Below, in pieces: positions 11,477 through 24,219 of a DNA stretch of 59,279 bases. Made by a program: the position numbers and the translations under genes. The notes under the pieces were generated by a model. That model saw only the letters and a program-made list of their open reading frames with translations, was not told the origin of the DNA and made no database searches. The first letter of the stretch is position 1. Each line of letters begins with the position of its first letter. The stretch spans positions 1-59,279 of the forward strand of contig MVAQ01000129.1 in assembly GCA_014825775.1 (NCBI GenBank), read 5' to 3'. This DNA is from Krasilnikovozyma curviuscula. Its lineage: Eukaryota > Basidiomycota > Tremellomycetes > Cystofilobasidiales > Mrakiaceae.

Positions 11477-12846
11477 TTAGATTTTTGCACCATCTTCACC
11501 GGCGATGATTGGAGAGATCCAAGCCTCGACTTTCGCCTTGAGCTCCTCGGTAGGAATCGGCAAAGGTCTACGACAAACTGAATTCTCATAACCCGCCCAA
11601 TACCTGGCCATCCCATATCGCATTCCCTAATCAGCAAGTAATGAAAACGTCAGGATAGGAGGGAAAGCACTCTTATAAAAGACCAAGCTCTTACAGGAAC
11701 ACCGCCTTGCAACTCAATGCGGCCAGCAGCAGTGAGATCATTTTGAGCAACAAGGGCATCTTCCTTCTTTCCCTCCAAGAAGAGCTTGACCACATTGACA
11801 CAAGCACGAGGTGTGATGTTACCAAGACCGGAAACTGCCCCTAGAGCACCGGACGACAAGCCGGAGGAGATCATTGAAGCCAGACCGCCATATACGCCAA
11901 ATTGCTCCGGTTTGAACTTGGAAGTAAGTGCAGCCTTTGTCAAGAGGAAGTAACATCAGTATGGAGATGAGATCAATTCACAATATTGAGCCTCACGGAT
12001 TTCTCTGCTGATCCACAGGACAACTTGATGCCAACAATGTTTGGGTGGAGAGCAAGCTTGCTGATGAGTTCCAGGCTCAGGTTGATACCGTTGCTAATAC
12101 CAGGGAAGTTGTAGCTAAATGAACACAAGTGGTACGTGCGTCAGCCTGAAATTTCATATCTGGCCATCAGAACACCATCGCAGGTCCGACTGACAGGATA
12201 ACTGGAATTTTGGAATTGTCAGCGACTTCCGTGAAGTAGGCCTCCAAAACTGAATCAGTCATAGCGCCTGCATAATAACCTGTAATATGCGGTTCAAAGC
12301 TCAGTATAGGCTCTAGGAGTGCGACCAGGACAAGGTGAAGCTCGCGTTTGACTTACCTGGCGCAACAATCAAAGCATAGGAGGCACCCAATGAAGCTGCT
12401 TCGTTGCAAATCTCAATAGTCTCCCAGGTTGAGTAGACTCCACATCCAACAACGACGGGAAGATCAGGAAATCCAGCCTCAACCAATGCAGTTTTGGTCG
12501 TTTTGATGATGGCAGCACGTTCTGATCGGCTCAGCAGCATGGGTTCGCCTGTGGTACCATGTACTGTTAAGCCAGCAACCCCGTTCTTTGCCAGAAAGAC
12601 GGCATGCTTGGCTGGGAAGACCGTGTTTTCCAGTCAGTTCATCTTGAACACGTTCACGTTTGACAGACTGCTCACCAGTCAGCTCGTGATCAATTTCTTG
12701 AGTTGGAGTATTCTTGAAGAAAGCAAATGCTACAAAGGACAGAGGGGTGGACGAGAGAGGGGGGCGATTTATCAGGTTATGACCCAGTCTGCTGGAATAT
12801 ATGCCTTGTACTGACTCGGTACGAAAACGCCTGTTGGAAGTTTCAT
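11477..12846 (-). CDS. DapA-family aldolase (dihydrodipicolinate synthase / 4-hydroxy-2-oxoglutarate aldolase-like)
   Basis: This is a TIM-barrel class I aldolase of the DHDPS/NAL family. The first exon starts at the ATG at 12846 (MKLPTGVFVPT) and splices to FAFFKNTP. Then come GLTVHGTTGEPMLLSRSER (the TTGE substrate-binding motif), VVVGCGVYSTWET, YNFPG (the family tyrosine) and GIKLSCGS, where K is the Schiff-base lysine (about 12020..12060). The end is EDGAKI before the stop at 11477. The length is about 330 residues, normal for the family. In fungi such proteins are usually mitochondrial or cytosolic HOGA-like aldolases or have unknown substrates; since fungi make lysine through alpha-aminoadipate, a true lysine-pathway role is unlikely. 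No neighbour points to the substrate. Confidence 0.85.
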
Positions 12847-13179
12847 TTTTACTAGCTGGTGAAAAATAATCCGAAATGTTTGCTCTGAAAGGATGTGGTC
12901 GAGCAGTAGATAAAGGCCAATGATAAAAGCTCGAACGACGAAACTTACGGTGGTTAAGCTTTCAATGCGCAACTTACCTCCGGTGCCCTTAAGTTGCGCA
13001 GATACTTGGGTTTTAGTGCTATACCTTGAGTGTTCAAGTATCATGGTCAAGTAACCAACACGCAGATATATCGTTCTTGCCTTTGAGGAAACAATCTATT
13101 TTTTTTTTTTCAGCGGCTGATTGGACACTTCATCGTAAGCACATCCCTGTTAAAAAAAACAACGAACTTCCTTTTACCA
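12847..13179. other. Spacer between the aldolase start and the eIF2A end
   Basis: There are 333 bp between two minus-strand genes. The spacer has a twelve-T run near 13089..13100 on the plus strand (A-run in the sense of transcription) and no convincing ORF. It should contain the aldolase promoter and the eIF2A 3' untranslated region. Confidence 0.5.
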
Positions 13180-15718
13180 CTAACGCCCGCTCTCTAATGC
13201 TGCCAGCTCCTTCTTGATTTCAGCCTCATTCGCTATTTTCGATTCCTGAGTGGCCTCTAGCTTCTCCCCTTTAGCTTTCTTATCTTTGAGATCTTCAATA
13301 GCCTTCAGCTGTCAGCATAAAGACGTTAGTCATGAGATTCCCGCGATGATGCTGAAACGATAGGAGCGGCTAACCTTCTTCACCAAATTTCTGACCTTTT
13401 TGGCAATAGGGTCGACTGCTTCGACGATTGGTGGTGCCGGTGGATCTGCTTCAACCTGCGGCGGCGTCGCTTCCACTTCGTGAGATTCCGCACCATTTTC
13501 TCTCCTACCCCCCTTCTTTCCGTTCTTTGCTGTTTTCTTACCATTTTGGCTGTGAGGATCCGCGGCACCCGGAGGTATACCGTTCCTCGGTGTTCGAGGA
13601 GCACCAGGAACTGTTCTACCACCGTTCGCGTAGGGAGAGGGCGACGGGGGACCCGAAGGAGCTCCACCTTCGTCTTCTCTCTTATACAGCATCGGAGTCG
13701 ATGCTCCTCGAGCACCAGGAGGTCGGTAAGCACCCATTGCAACAGGAGCTGGAGCAGCGATAGGCTGATGCTTGGCTACGCTTTCTGAAGGAGCAGGTGG
13801 AGATGGAATGGTTGCCGGGAAGGGTGGACACAGATTCAGAGGTCTTGGCCGCCATGAAGCCTGATAGCAGTTAGAGATAGCACAGCATAAACAAAAGAAA
13901 GGCGAACCAGTCAGAAGGGCAACAGTCATCCAATTACACAGGACGCACTTGATAGAGCTCATTGATTAACTCGACATATTGAAGTCCTCCACTACACCAC
14001 CAAATCTTCAGACCATTGTCGACCCGCAACCTCGGACTCAGGGTTGCCGTCAAAATGAAGCGACCACAAGGAGACCATTCACAGTGACTAGCATTGGGAG
14101 CTCTTATTTCTGTCACCTTCTTGAGGGAAGATCGATCCCAAACATCGATAGAACCAGACAAATTACCAAAACCAGCGACGAGGAAAAGGCGGGACTGAGG
14201 TTGGAAAGAAATGAAGTTGCGAGGTGACAGCCCAAGATCGTGGGCTAAATCTCCTTTGGTGTTGAAGATTACCGTCTTGGCAGGCATATCTTGTTAAAAA
14301 AAAGAAAAGGTAACAAGATGGTTAGTAAGCTGTGCAGCAATTGCAGTAAAGCTCACGTGGGAACTTACAGCCGTACACCACGCCAAATTCTTTAGAGTTT
14401 GGGCTCCAGTTGAAGTCGTGTACAGGTCCTTCTTTATCCAAAGCTACTCGACACTGAAACCCACCTTTGAGAGCCATCAAGTAAAGATTGGTCTCTCCAT
14501 AGTAGGATTTGTTCGTAGCATCGACGTCTGTTTGAGTGCAGAACAGCGCCTGAAAACAGAAATATGGGTCTGATTGTAAGAGAAAGACCTCCACTAGCAA
14601 GTGTAGCTTTAAAATGAAAAAAGGCTGACCATTGAACCCTCATCGTTCCACTTGAGCTGAAGCTTGTCGCCCTTGTAAAAGGTTTTGGAAGCCGCTGGCT
14701 GATTCACACTGAGATTGTTGAGAGGATACAAGCTCAGCGTCCCAGGAGCTCCTTTTCTCTCACCAACCCATACAGCAATACCATCACCAGCCACACCACC
14801 TCCAACAAAAATGCCCTTGACGCCTTCAATCTTCAATCGCTGCCTTGGTCCCGCTGAGAGGTCAGACGTGTTGTAAACGTGAATTTCACCTGATGCCGAC
14901 TGTCGTATCAGATACGCCTCAGAAGGCGGTAACAACGGAGCCCAATTTTCTTGACCCTTTTGGGTGAAAGCGAGTGTTTCCAATCCTGTTGCAACCGCGA
15001 AGACTTTGAGGTTAGTATGCTGAGCATTTTCGTCGGCTGGCTTCGCTGTTAAACATAAACACCAAAAACAGCGAATTTAAAAGATGTATGAGATACTTGG
15101 TACTCGAAAGGGGATAATCAGGGAGTAGCAACGTACAATATCGCTCCCAAGTCATGAGAAAAGTTCCCTTGGGTGAAAAGGCAATTTCCACCACGTTTGG
15201 GGCCTGTATCGCTCTCAGAAGCTTGCCATCTTCAGCTGTGAAAATTAACACACTGAACATCGCGATATTAGAGCAAAAGAAAGGGTGAGGAAGCTGTGTG
15301 AAGATATGTCTTTTTTTGTGAGCGTGCGACGTGAAACTTACGATTCAGGGAGAGCATAGGCGAAGAACTGTCCATTAGCAGAGTACTTTGTCGTCCTTGT
15401 ATGAACCACAGGTCTAATTTACACGTTCAAGCACGTTAGATACTCAATTTGAGACCAGAAGGAATGGCACTGGTAGCACGGCCACGAAGCCTGACGAGCC
15501 ATCATCGGAACAGAGATGACTTACGATACGAAACCTTCAACAGGACTGTAGGAAGGTGAGCCGTTGATGAGGGCAAAGGACTTCTGAGCTCGAACTAAGC
15601 GGTAAAAATGGTCGTGACAGAATTGGAGTCAGGTTGGTTTTGCAAGCAGGAACGGGGTGAAGGAGGCTCTGCTTGATCCGTTAACTACGAAGGACTTACG
15701 AATGAGTTGATTGTCCAT
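13180..15718 (-). CDS. Eukaryotic translation initiation factor 2A
   Basis: eIF2A is a WD-repeat protein that binds the 40S subunit and can deliver initiator tRNA in a GTP-independent way. The start is MDNQLI at 15718 in a very short first exon. Beta-propeller exons follow, including FYKGDKLQLKWNDEGS, GPVHDFNWSPNSKEFGVVYG, KTVIFNTKGD, NFISFQPQSRLFLVAGFGN and DVWDR, and KIWWCSGGLQY with ATLSPRLRVDNGLKI. The C-terminal third is Pro/Gly-rich with the eIF2A-typical GAYRPPGARG, then a Lys/Glu-rich helical tail (VRNLVKK, LKAIEDLKDKKAKGEKLE) ending ELAALESGR. At least eight exons are needed. It is divergent from the PRPP synthetase gene, 335 bp away. Confidence 0.92.
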
Positions 15719-16053
15719 CTTCAGCCTACAATCTGCACGAAAAAGAAGACACCTTCAAAGTGTTAACGGGGTCGAAGTTTACTGTCTTTTTTTTTCGACT
15801 TTTCGACTGCCAGGATGCGAAACTCCATCCTTCATCTCCATTTTCTTTGGATTTTTCTTCGGCAGGGACGATATACTACACAGTAGTGTAGAAACTAGAG
15901 GGTATCGACTGGGTTCTCATAAAATTCAGTCAAAATTCTTGGAAAAACTGACAGTGAACAAAAGTTTGTCGCCAGGAGTGACATTTGCTCAGTCCTACCC
16001 TTGAGTGAAAGGACCTCAACTTGGATATTGTTGTAAACACAGAAGAAGCAGAA
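15719..16053. promoter_or_regulatory. Divergent promoter between eIF2A and PRPP synthetase
   Basis: A 335-bp spacer lies between two genes that point away from each other. It contains a nine-T run at about 15786..15796 and no obvious ORF. The promoter function is inferred from gene orientation. Confidence 0.5.
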
Positions 16054-17810
16054 ATGCACAACGGAAACGCAGTCAAGTTACTGACAGGTAGGCACAGCGA
16101 GCCGAGTCCACCTTTCTGGACCCATCGGTTTGACGTTTCTTGATTGCCCTCCATTCTGCTCCCAGGAAACTCTCACCCTGAGTTGGCTCAGTCCGTCGCT
16201 GATAGGTAAGCAGGTCTTTCCAACTTGCTGCTGTTTGGACCTCGCAGCTCAAGAAATATCTCCGCCTGCTTCCCTCCAAACCGTTGTCTTCGTTACACCT
16301 GAATGGTCGCTCTGTATGTGTCTCAAACCCAGGCTTGGGATACCTCTCACTGTGTGTGATGTCAGAAAGTTTGCAGATCAGGAAATTGGGGTCAGAATAG
16401 GGGAAAGTGTCAGAGATGAAGACGTTTTCATCATTCAGAGTCCTGCACCACCAGTGGTTCGCAAAGTTTTTGCCCTCCTGTCTCCTGAGGTACTTCTTTC
16501 ACTAACAAGGCCACTTGTTCTGCTTTATTCTTTGTAGGTGAATGATCACTTGATGGAACTTCTTATCCTAATTTCAGCCTGCAAAACAGCTTCAGCCAGA
16601 CGAATCACCGCAGTGATTCCTTGCTTCCCATACGCCAGGCAGGACAAGAAGGACAAGTCCAGAGCTCCCATCACCGCCAAGTAAGCCCGTCATCATAATG
16701 CTTCGGATTGCTTCTCCTGAAGGCAGCTTCGACCAACTCACTTTGAACTTGACTCATCGTAGGTTGGTCGCCAACTTGATAACAAGTGCTGGTGCTGATC
16801 ATGTCATCACTATGGATCTGCACGCTTCCCAAATCCAGGGGTTCTTCGACATTCCAGTTGACAATCTTTTTTCGGAACCTTTGATGGTTCGCTACATTAA
16901 GTCGACCATTCCTGACTGGTCTGAAGCCATCGTAGTCAGCCCCGACGCCGGTGGTGCCAAAAGAGCAACGGCGTTGGCAGACAGGCTCAACTTGGATTTT
17001 GCTCTGATCAACCGTCAAAGGGTCAAGAAGCAGAAGCAAGGTGAAAAGGAAGGCGTCTTCGAACAAGAGGATAAGATGGAGCTACTGGTTGGTGACGTGA
17101 ATGGGAAGGTAAGCTGTTGCTCTTTCGAGAAGAGATTTGCCAGTTCGCTTGGTTTGACGTGGTGATTGTGCGTTTTGGTTTACAATCAACAGGTTGCAAT
17201 TCTGATTGACGATCTAATTGATACGGGAAACACTATCAGCTTGGCTGCCCATGTTCTGAACAGTAAAGGAGCCAAAGAAATCTGGGCCATTGTTTCCCAC
17301 GGTAAGATACCGTCCCGAACTGGTTTCTGTGACTTAAATTCACTCAATGACTCTTTTCGTATGCCACAAATAAAATTTCAAGGTCTTCTTTCGGAGACGA
17401 CTACTGCGAAGCTTCAGGATTTGCCGGTGAAACGATTAGTCGTAACCAACAGTGTTCCTCAAGCAGCCAGATCTGAAGCTTGCACATCTGATATCTTCGA
17501 TACTGTGGACATATCTGCAACAATTGCAGAAAGCATCCGGAGGACGCACAATGGAGAGGTTAACATCCCTTTCACTTTTTTTTTCCCTTTTTTCCCTATG
17601 AACCCAAAACTGATTCGGCTTTCCGTTCCCCTGGTGTATGACTCTCTGCCTGAATCAACGTGTCTTGTGGACTGTTTGACTGGAAACTTGCTACGCGTTG
17701 TTCGCTGCTCTGGCGATAGTCGATGTGGGTGTTCAAAGTCTTTCTCCTTTCGATTACCTTCTCTTGCTCACCTTACACCATCGCTCTGTCTTCTTCTTCA
17801 TATTACCTGA
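16054..17810 (+). CDS. Ribose-phosphate pyrophosphokinase (PRPP synthetase)
   Basis: This enzyme makes PRPP from ribose-5-phosphate and ATP for nucleotide, histidine and tryptophan synthesis. Visible motifs are the N-terminal [69 protein letters not shown] (ATP loop), [30 protein letters not shown] and the PRPP-binding [14 protein letters not shown]. My exons are 16054..16087, 16166..16205, 16333..16456, 16538..16680, 16763..17108, 17193..17301 and 17383..17558, followed by a short final exon. That last exon is uncertain. The family ends NGES.S.LF, but the in-phase acceptor at about 17737 gives [11 protein letters not shown] and a stop at 17808..17810. Divergent from eIF2A. Confidence 0.92.
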
Positions 17811-18154
17811 CAATATTCAACGAGATAGTTCACTTCTGTTTCGAGATCAATAGACAGCATTTGCAGGATACAATTGTATATTCATTATGGAATCCTGCCG
17901 GCGCTCTCCGCAAGATATCAACCTGTCAACCTCTTTCCTCTGATATTTGACCATTGGAACACGCTATCATTTCACTCCTCATTATCTTCACGGTTTCTCT
18001 ATGATATCAAACGGGATCGTATCATAGGTCAGGTAAAGCTTCGAAAGCACAAATCGGCTGATTACTTACTCATAAGATTGTAGCAATTGCTTTCTCATCT
18101 TTGGTTCAACGCGGGTCGATTTCCCTTTTTTTCTCTTAATGGATTCCACCTGAT
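17811..18154. other. Convergent spacer, PRPP synthetase and BRPF-like gene
   Basis: There are 344 bp between two genes that run toward each other, so both 3' untranslated regions should lie here. I see no further gene. A better final exon for the PRPP synthetase gene could also fall here, since a stretch at 17831..17857 reads as a plausible family C-terminus but in the wrong phase. Confidence 0.45.
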
Positions 18155-21100
18155 TCAAAGCGGTGCCGAAAGAGCGGCTTGAAAGTCAAAAATCGGAGCG
18201 CTGCGACGAGGAGGATGATTCACACCACTCACGTTTGCCAGCCGAGTATCTAAAGCTTCATCCATTCCGAATAGTTGGATTTTATTCCTGTCAAGCTGGG
18301 TCCAGGTTTTCTGCTCATCATTGAACTGGATGGTCCATCGTTTTACTTTGCCTTCTTGTGTAGCCCGTAACGCAGCGGGAATCCTGGACGCAGCTTCAGA
18401 CCCTGAGAAGATGTCGACAATTCTACCTGGGAAAGCTAATATGCAATAATGAAATTAGATGAATTGTATGCTTCTCATGAATAATTAGATAACAAACCTG
18501 GGTAATTTCCAACTACAGGGCAAACAAAGCCAAACGCAGCATATTAACACAATTAGCGCAACGAAAGTATTTTCAAACTTGTAGCGATTCTTACCTGTTG
18601 CCCAAACTGGTTAGACAATAAAGTAGAGAAACTTATCAGAACCTTTCATATTTAATAAAAGGGGTGAAAACTACTCACCAAAAGTTCCGTCGATAAGCTG
18701 GGTAGGATCTGGATTTGAAGGCGAAAAAGCGGGGACTGCCTGGGTCGGTAGCGCTTGTGATTCTGAAAGGACGACATCGGGAAGCATCTGTTGAATCTTA
18801 GAGGATGAAGCGGCAAGTTGAATGGGACCTTGAGCTGCAAGATCTCTGCTTCGTTTTGGATGCGAATGAGCGACAAGTGGAGTTGGGACTCGGTTGATGG
18901 TCGCTGATCTTTCGTCAATTTGATGCGTGTCTTCTCCTGAAAACCCTGAGGCTGTTGATTTCGGAAGAAACTCATACTCGGTGTCGGACAACGAGGAAAG
19001 CGAAGAGGTGTCTTCAATGGCATCAGCCACTTTTGAATGGACACGCGCTGGATTCCAAAAGCATTAGTATCAAACATAAAGAGCAGGAGTGTCTGGTAAC
19101 GAACCTTCAGCTCCAACTTTCACTCGTTTGAGTGGCCGGGGAGCCTCCCTTGCCTTTTGTGATTGAGGTCGACTCCTCTTCAAAGAGTCAGGTAAGATCC
19201 AGCCAGTATTGAATTTCTCCAACATATCGTGCTCATTTAATGCATCATTCTCAGTCAAGCGGCTAGGCCCAGCAGAAGCCGGCGTCTTGGGGTTCCTAGG
19301 GTGTTTAGCCTTGGTAGCAGGAGTGGATGCTTCGTCCGGTGTAGATGGTCGCCCCGCCGAGGCTGACTCAAACACACTCCCGTGGGCTCGAGCATTTCTG
19401 ATAGATGAGCGAGGAATTCGAAAACCAGGCGCAGAATCAAGACTACCAGCTAAATTTCGCAGTGTCACTTTAGGCTTCTTGCCCTTGTCGACGTTCACCT
19501 GAGGCACGGTTGATCCTTCACCAGAGAGAGCATTACTTGACAATTGAACACGGGAAGGACTAGGGGGTGGTGGACTTGGTGGAAGAGGAGGCTCTATAGC
19601 AAACATAAAGAGCGAGTTGATGAAATCGGTTCTAAGCTCTGTGTCGAAATCGGTGGACTGAAGCATATGCATGACCATCGGAGAAGGATCCAAGTTGCCT
19701 ACGCTCATGGCAGCACCCTTTGTCTCTTGACCACCAGGACCGCGAATAATTTTGATAGAGTTGAGTGACTCGAGGATTGGACTGCAAAGTGTCCTCGTTC
19801 GTTCGGCAAGTTTGTGCACTAAAGTGCCTTCTAAATTGTACGTCATGGCGTTACTGAATACAAGCCGAACATCTCCCTATTGAATCATGCAAAAGGAAGA
19901 GAAAACTTGAAAAGCTGAGCACAGGTTTATGGAGGAAGGAGATTATTCACCTGAAACTCCTCCACGTTGCGATAAGACCGCTGATTTATCTTCTCTTCAA
20001 TCACGGACCAGCACATCGGCGTCCTCACAAACTGGTCGTAGTCTGGTGCGAGTTCTTTTGAGACGGGGTACATAAACACGTCCGTTTTTTCCAGGCTGTT
20101 CGCACGATCGCGAATAAACAAAGGTATCAGTCTTATTGGGGTCCTGAAATCGTTTCAAGACCGAGCACATACCTTGCAATCTTCTCCAAAGCATCTCTGA
20201 GAGTAGCATCCTGAGGAAAAAAGGCCAATTCCAAGAATTCCTTGAAAATCCTCGCTTGAGAGAGTTTCGCTTGTTCTCGTTTCCGCACTAGTTCTGCAAG
20301 CATCCTAACCTTCTCCAAATCGTTTCTGACTCTCATTAGATACTGAGTGAGTGGCAGAATGGATACAGCTCAGCGCAATTGGGAGAAAGGATAGTAACAG
20401 CGTGCCAAGAGAGATGTTCTCACCTCTAATTTTTTAGCTCTTTCCTCGTCAGTTTGAACAGTGCCTGACGAGGCTGTCCAGGGTTCGAGATGAAGACGCT
20501 TGAGAAGAGGAGCACCTCTTCTTGCTTCTCGTTTCAAACTCCAATACCGAGCGATCCTTTCCACAGTCTCTCTCTTCTTCCTGATGTTTAAGCGAGACAC
20601 ATAGTCAAGTATACTACCCACGATTTTGTTTGGAACAATGGGAGGTGGAGGAATGTATGATTTGGCGTAAGCTTGAGACGATTTGGTGGTAGATTTTTTA
20701 CGGCGCTGGTGGATTTTGGACGATTTTGATTTGACCCTGGCAGCAAGCATTTCAGGCTGAATGAAACCAGGTCCATGAATCAGCTCCAAAGGTAGTACTT
20801 AGGTGGTTAAATTGCAAACTCACAAGCAAATGTTTCTCACAGTACGCGTTCAAAGCAGGACCGTCGCTATCATCGCCGCCTGCAGCGTGGCCGTGACCAG
20901 ATACTGCAGCCTTCATGCTAGAGAGGAGACCATTTTCTCTAGCACAAGAGACATGAAATGCTGTAAAGCAGCTCTTGTTAGAGCACTGTATACATGCTCC
21001 GTACCGTTGTCGGCATAAGGAGCAGTTCTGTCAAAACGATGGAGGTCAATAACAGGGTTTCCAATTGAAATAACCAAGGCAAACATACCAGCTTCCATCT

Positions 21101-22210
21101 GGGCTTGGGCACTTTTTCTACTCCATCGACAGGTTCCATGTATACCAGGTTAGAGAGCCCGACCTCGGGTATCCAGATCGCACAAAGAAGATGTGACCAG
21201 CGGCCCGTAGTCGTTTGTTTGAAGGCGCCACCTTCATTTGGACAAAATATGCAAGACTAATAATTAAGGCCATCGTGGGTCGATCAATAATTGTAAAAAG
21301 CGGTGTTGCAGGTCAGAGAAGACCAGTGAACTTACGACTGGGTTTTCAGGCTCAACGGTGCATTTTCTGCAAAGCCATTGGCCCTCGGGAATGTAAGGGA
21401 CGCCGTAGCAGTCTGAACTCGGGATCAGTGTTGGAATAAGAGAAACTCCGACAGTCAATTGATAGCTCACCTTGGTGGACAGCTAAGTTACAACCATCAC
21501 AAAACACTATCGCATTCGAGTTTTCACCTTCGCCGTCGTCGCAAATCGCGCAAGGAGAGTCATCCGCAGGCATAGCAGACTTTTTGGCAGGAATGAGTTT
21601 ACTCTAAAGACACATTCACGACCAAAAGATGAATGTTAGCATCGAGACCAGCACCACTAACTCGAATATTCATCATTCATCATTACCAATTGGAACCATT
21701 CCTTTTCTAACCTGTCCATGATCACCTCGAAAAACTCGTAGGATATCTTGTCCCCATCGTTCATTTTCCTGTCGTAGTTGAGCTGGTCCAGCCAGGTTTG
21801 GTCTATCATCGGCAGCAACGAGGGTATTGTTAGCTAAACAAACCATTCTGGAAGGGACTATAGAGAGCACCATCACCTTGGTCATCCATGTCATACTCCA
21901 CCTGGTTCATTAACTCATTCTCGATCGGTTCTAGTGGACGGTCAAACCAAAATCGTTAGCATGGTTGGAAACCTGTGTGAGGGCAGCTTCAAACCACTCA
22001 CCAATGTACCGGATATAATGCTCGGGCCTTCTAAAGCTAGTCTCATCAATAACTGGAATGATAAGAGTAGAGGATCAGATTCATCGAGCTGCAAAGGATG
22101 TTCGACGGCCCCCTCGACTCACAGCCATAGTGCCTGAGCGTGTCGCTCAAAGGTTCTCCTAGCTTCTCATCCTCCTCGATTACACGAAAGCTAACCTGAG
22201 GAACAGGCAT
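18155..22210 (-). CDS. BRPF/Nto1-like chromatin reader: EPL1, PHD, extended PHD, bromodomain and PWWP
   Basis: This looks like the scaffold subunit of a MYST-type histone acetyltransferase complex (NuA3/MOZ-like). In order: an Epl1-type region with [23 protein letters not shown] and [16 protein letters not shown] (about 21690..22060); a PHD finger with [20 protein letters not shown] and [18 protein letters not shown] (about 21350..21570); an extended PHD (WIPEVGLSN to the CARENGLL and AYCEKHL segments, about 20820..21170); the [19 protein letters not shown] helix (about 20540); and a bromodomain ([19 protein letters not shown], about 19960..20110). A disordered basic region and a C-terminal PWWP domain with [18 protein letters not shown] complete the protein. 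I chose the start at the ATG at 22210 (MPVPQ), the first Met after an in-frame stop, though an upstream exon is possible. Two PWWP exons are only 12 and 15 nt long. Confidence 0.88.
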
Positions 22211-23908
22211 TCTCACCAAGACCGTGTTTTGAGTCTGGCTGGCTCAAAAGTAGGATTTTGGTGTCTGGTAAGAGAGGGTGTCGAATGACACAAACAACCG
22301 TCGCGTTCAGTCCACTCATGTACGTGGCGTCGAGAGGGTGGACTTTGACATGATCGAAAGTGTGGGGTAGAACTTCCATTGGAAGAAAGTAAAGAACAGA
22401 AAAAAACGTAATAATTGAAGGGTGTTCTTTGGGTCTGGAAGGACGAACACACGAACGCATCTCGTTGCAGTTCTGACAATACAATATACAGAGGCAGACC
22501 TTTGCTTTGTAGCTTGGAAATCAAGTACAGAGAGCATAATTTATATAAATTGATAAAGAGGAGGATGACGTGAAAAAACCTACTACCGTATAATCGAGTT
22601 CAGACCTTATTGTGGAGCTATAGAGAGACAGGGCATCGCTCAACTTTTTTGATGGACAAAAAGATACAGGGCATAGAGGTATACTTCGCTCATTTGATAG
22701 GAAAACTGTACAAGCTATACGGTTCAGCCTGTGAACGAAGAGACGTTGATTCTCGTCTGAGATACAGCGCGCCAAAACCCAGAGCAGATCGACAAGAAGC
22801 GGTCAAGAGTTTTATTGGAACATATATTGATTAGAAAATAAGGACTGACAATGACAAACACTGGTGCAAAAGGAGGCAGAAACCTACCAAAGACTGCTAT
22901 CAATGAGATGAGGGGAATGCAGCGATTGACTAGAACGCCATCGCCGCCGCAACAGTCTATTTCTCGTTATAACTGAACACTGGAGACAATTTGCAGTAGG
23001 CAGCTTTGAGAATTATGTGCTACGTAAGACAAGTCGAGCTTGGAGGTATCTAACCCAAAATCTGAAAGTAGAGTCAGTCTAGGTTAGTAGTCTGTCTGTG
23101 CTGTCATGAGTGGTGGATGCACAACGACGAGTTTGTTTCACTCTTGATGAACTGGACCTTTTGAAGAATATGAAGACGTGATGGTGAACATGTGGTCATT
23201 GAAGAAGTGAGATGGACCAAGGGTTGACGTTTTAGAGGTGATGAAATGAAATTGCGCAACAACTTGCTGAACGCTATAGCTACTCAAGGTTCCAGGCGCA
23301 GTCTTCTAAAATAGGAATCGATGAAGAAAGATACCCTGTATGGAGCCTATTGTCTCCCTTGCGAGGAGTACAACCGCTTGCTAATTATTTTATCATCCAA
23401 TCTATCAGTTTCCCTAATTCTATGATTTGTTCTCTGAAGTCTGATCCAGCTACATATTTTAGAGCTCATGAGCCGGCTTCGTTCTGTGAAGGAAGCAAGA
23501 CTTAGTCACTTACGCACAAGCTGTGAAGTTGATCGAATGAAATCCACAATAATCTCGAACTAGTGTGCGATTTTTTCTTCATACAAAATATAGAAACGAC
23601 AGTCCTCGTGCAAAGTTGAAAACTCCAATCAGTGAAAATTCGAGTAGTAAGGACGCGTCACTCTGCGAGCTTTTCAACACCTTCTTTCTTTTATTGGCGG
23701 TCAGAACGAATCGGTGAAAGGTTCTGCGAGAGTGCTTCTAAACTACCCACTATAAAAAGAGCAGTTTGCAATTTCATTGGCGGTGGGGGAAATAGAATTC
23801 AAAAAGAACCCGGAGCGTGTTCCTCGTCAGAAACATTTGATATCTGACCAGGTTGGTGGAATACCTTCCACCCAAAAAATTTCCACCATCCTATTCCACG
23901 CATTGTTC
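22211..23908. other. Gene-poor region upstream of the BRPF-like gene
   Basis: There are 1.7 kb with no recognisable protein. The first few hundred bases probably hold the promoter and leader of the BRPF-like gene. Small open frames on both strands (for example 22213..22524 minus) look random. Near 23850..23895 a short imperfect inverted repeat is visible (TTGGTGGAATACC...GGTGGAATAGG sense on opposite strands). The right end runs into copia LTR fragments. Confidence 0.4.
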
Positions 23909-24066
23909 TGTTGCTATTGCGCTGCGACCTACTTAGGCCACAGCGTCTCAACTGTATAGTGTAGTTATAGCGCCACAGCTTGCTAAGCGCCAAAGCGCGC
24001 CTCCTATATAGTCGTATCTTCTGTGCACAAGACTTGCACTCGAACTACTTCTAATACTAGTTCCGC
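23909..24066 (+). repeat. Copia LTR fragments, plus orientation (two overlapping 5' ends)
   Basis: TGTTGCTATTGCGCTGCGAC at 23909 resembles the first bases of the LTR at 25526. A second, closer match begins about 23960 (TTATAGCGCC) and runs to 24065. The 80 bases at 23986..24065 are nearly identical to the LTR at about 25424..25500 in inverted orientation, including the TATA-like CTATATAG. The homology breaks after CTAGTTCC at about 24064, then resumes near 24252 (TTCCTGGTGC). This looks like nested or tandem LTR remnants. Confidence 0.7.
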
Positions 24067-24219
24067 TGGAATCTCTAGTCTGTGTAGAGAGATTTTTCAG
24101 TAGTCCATCCAAGATAGACAAAGTAATGGATGGAGATCTCTCGACACAGGGAGCAAAATTTTCACGAAGTTTGCCGCGCGGAAATTGCAGGTGAGCGGAA
24201 ACGTTTTTGATTGGCTGGC

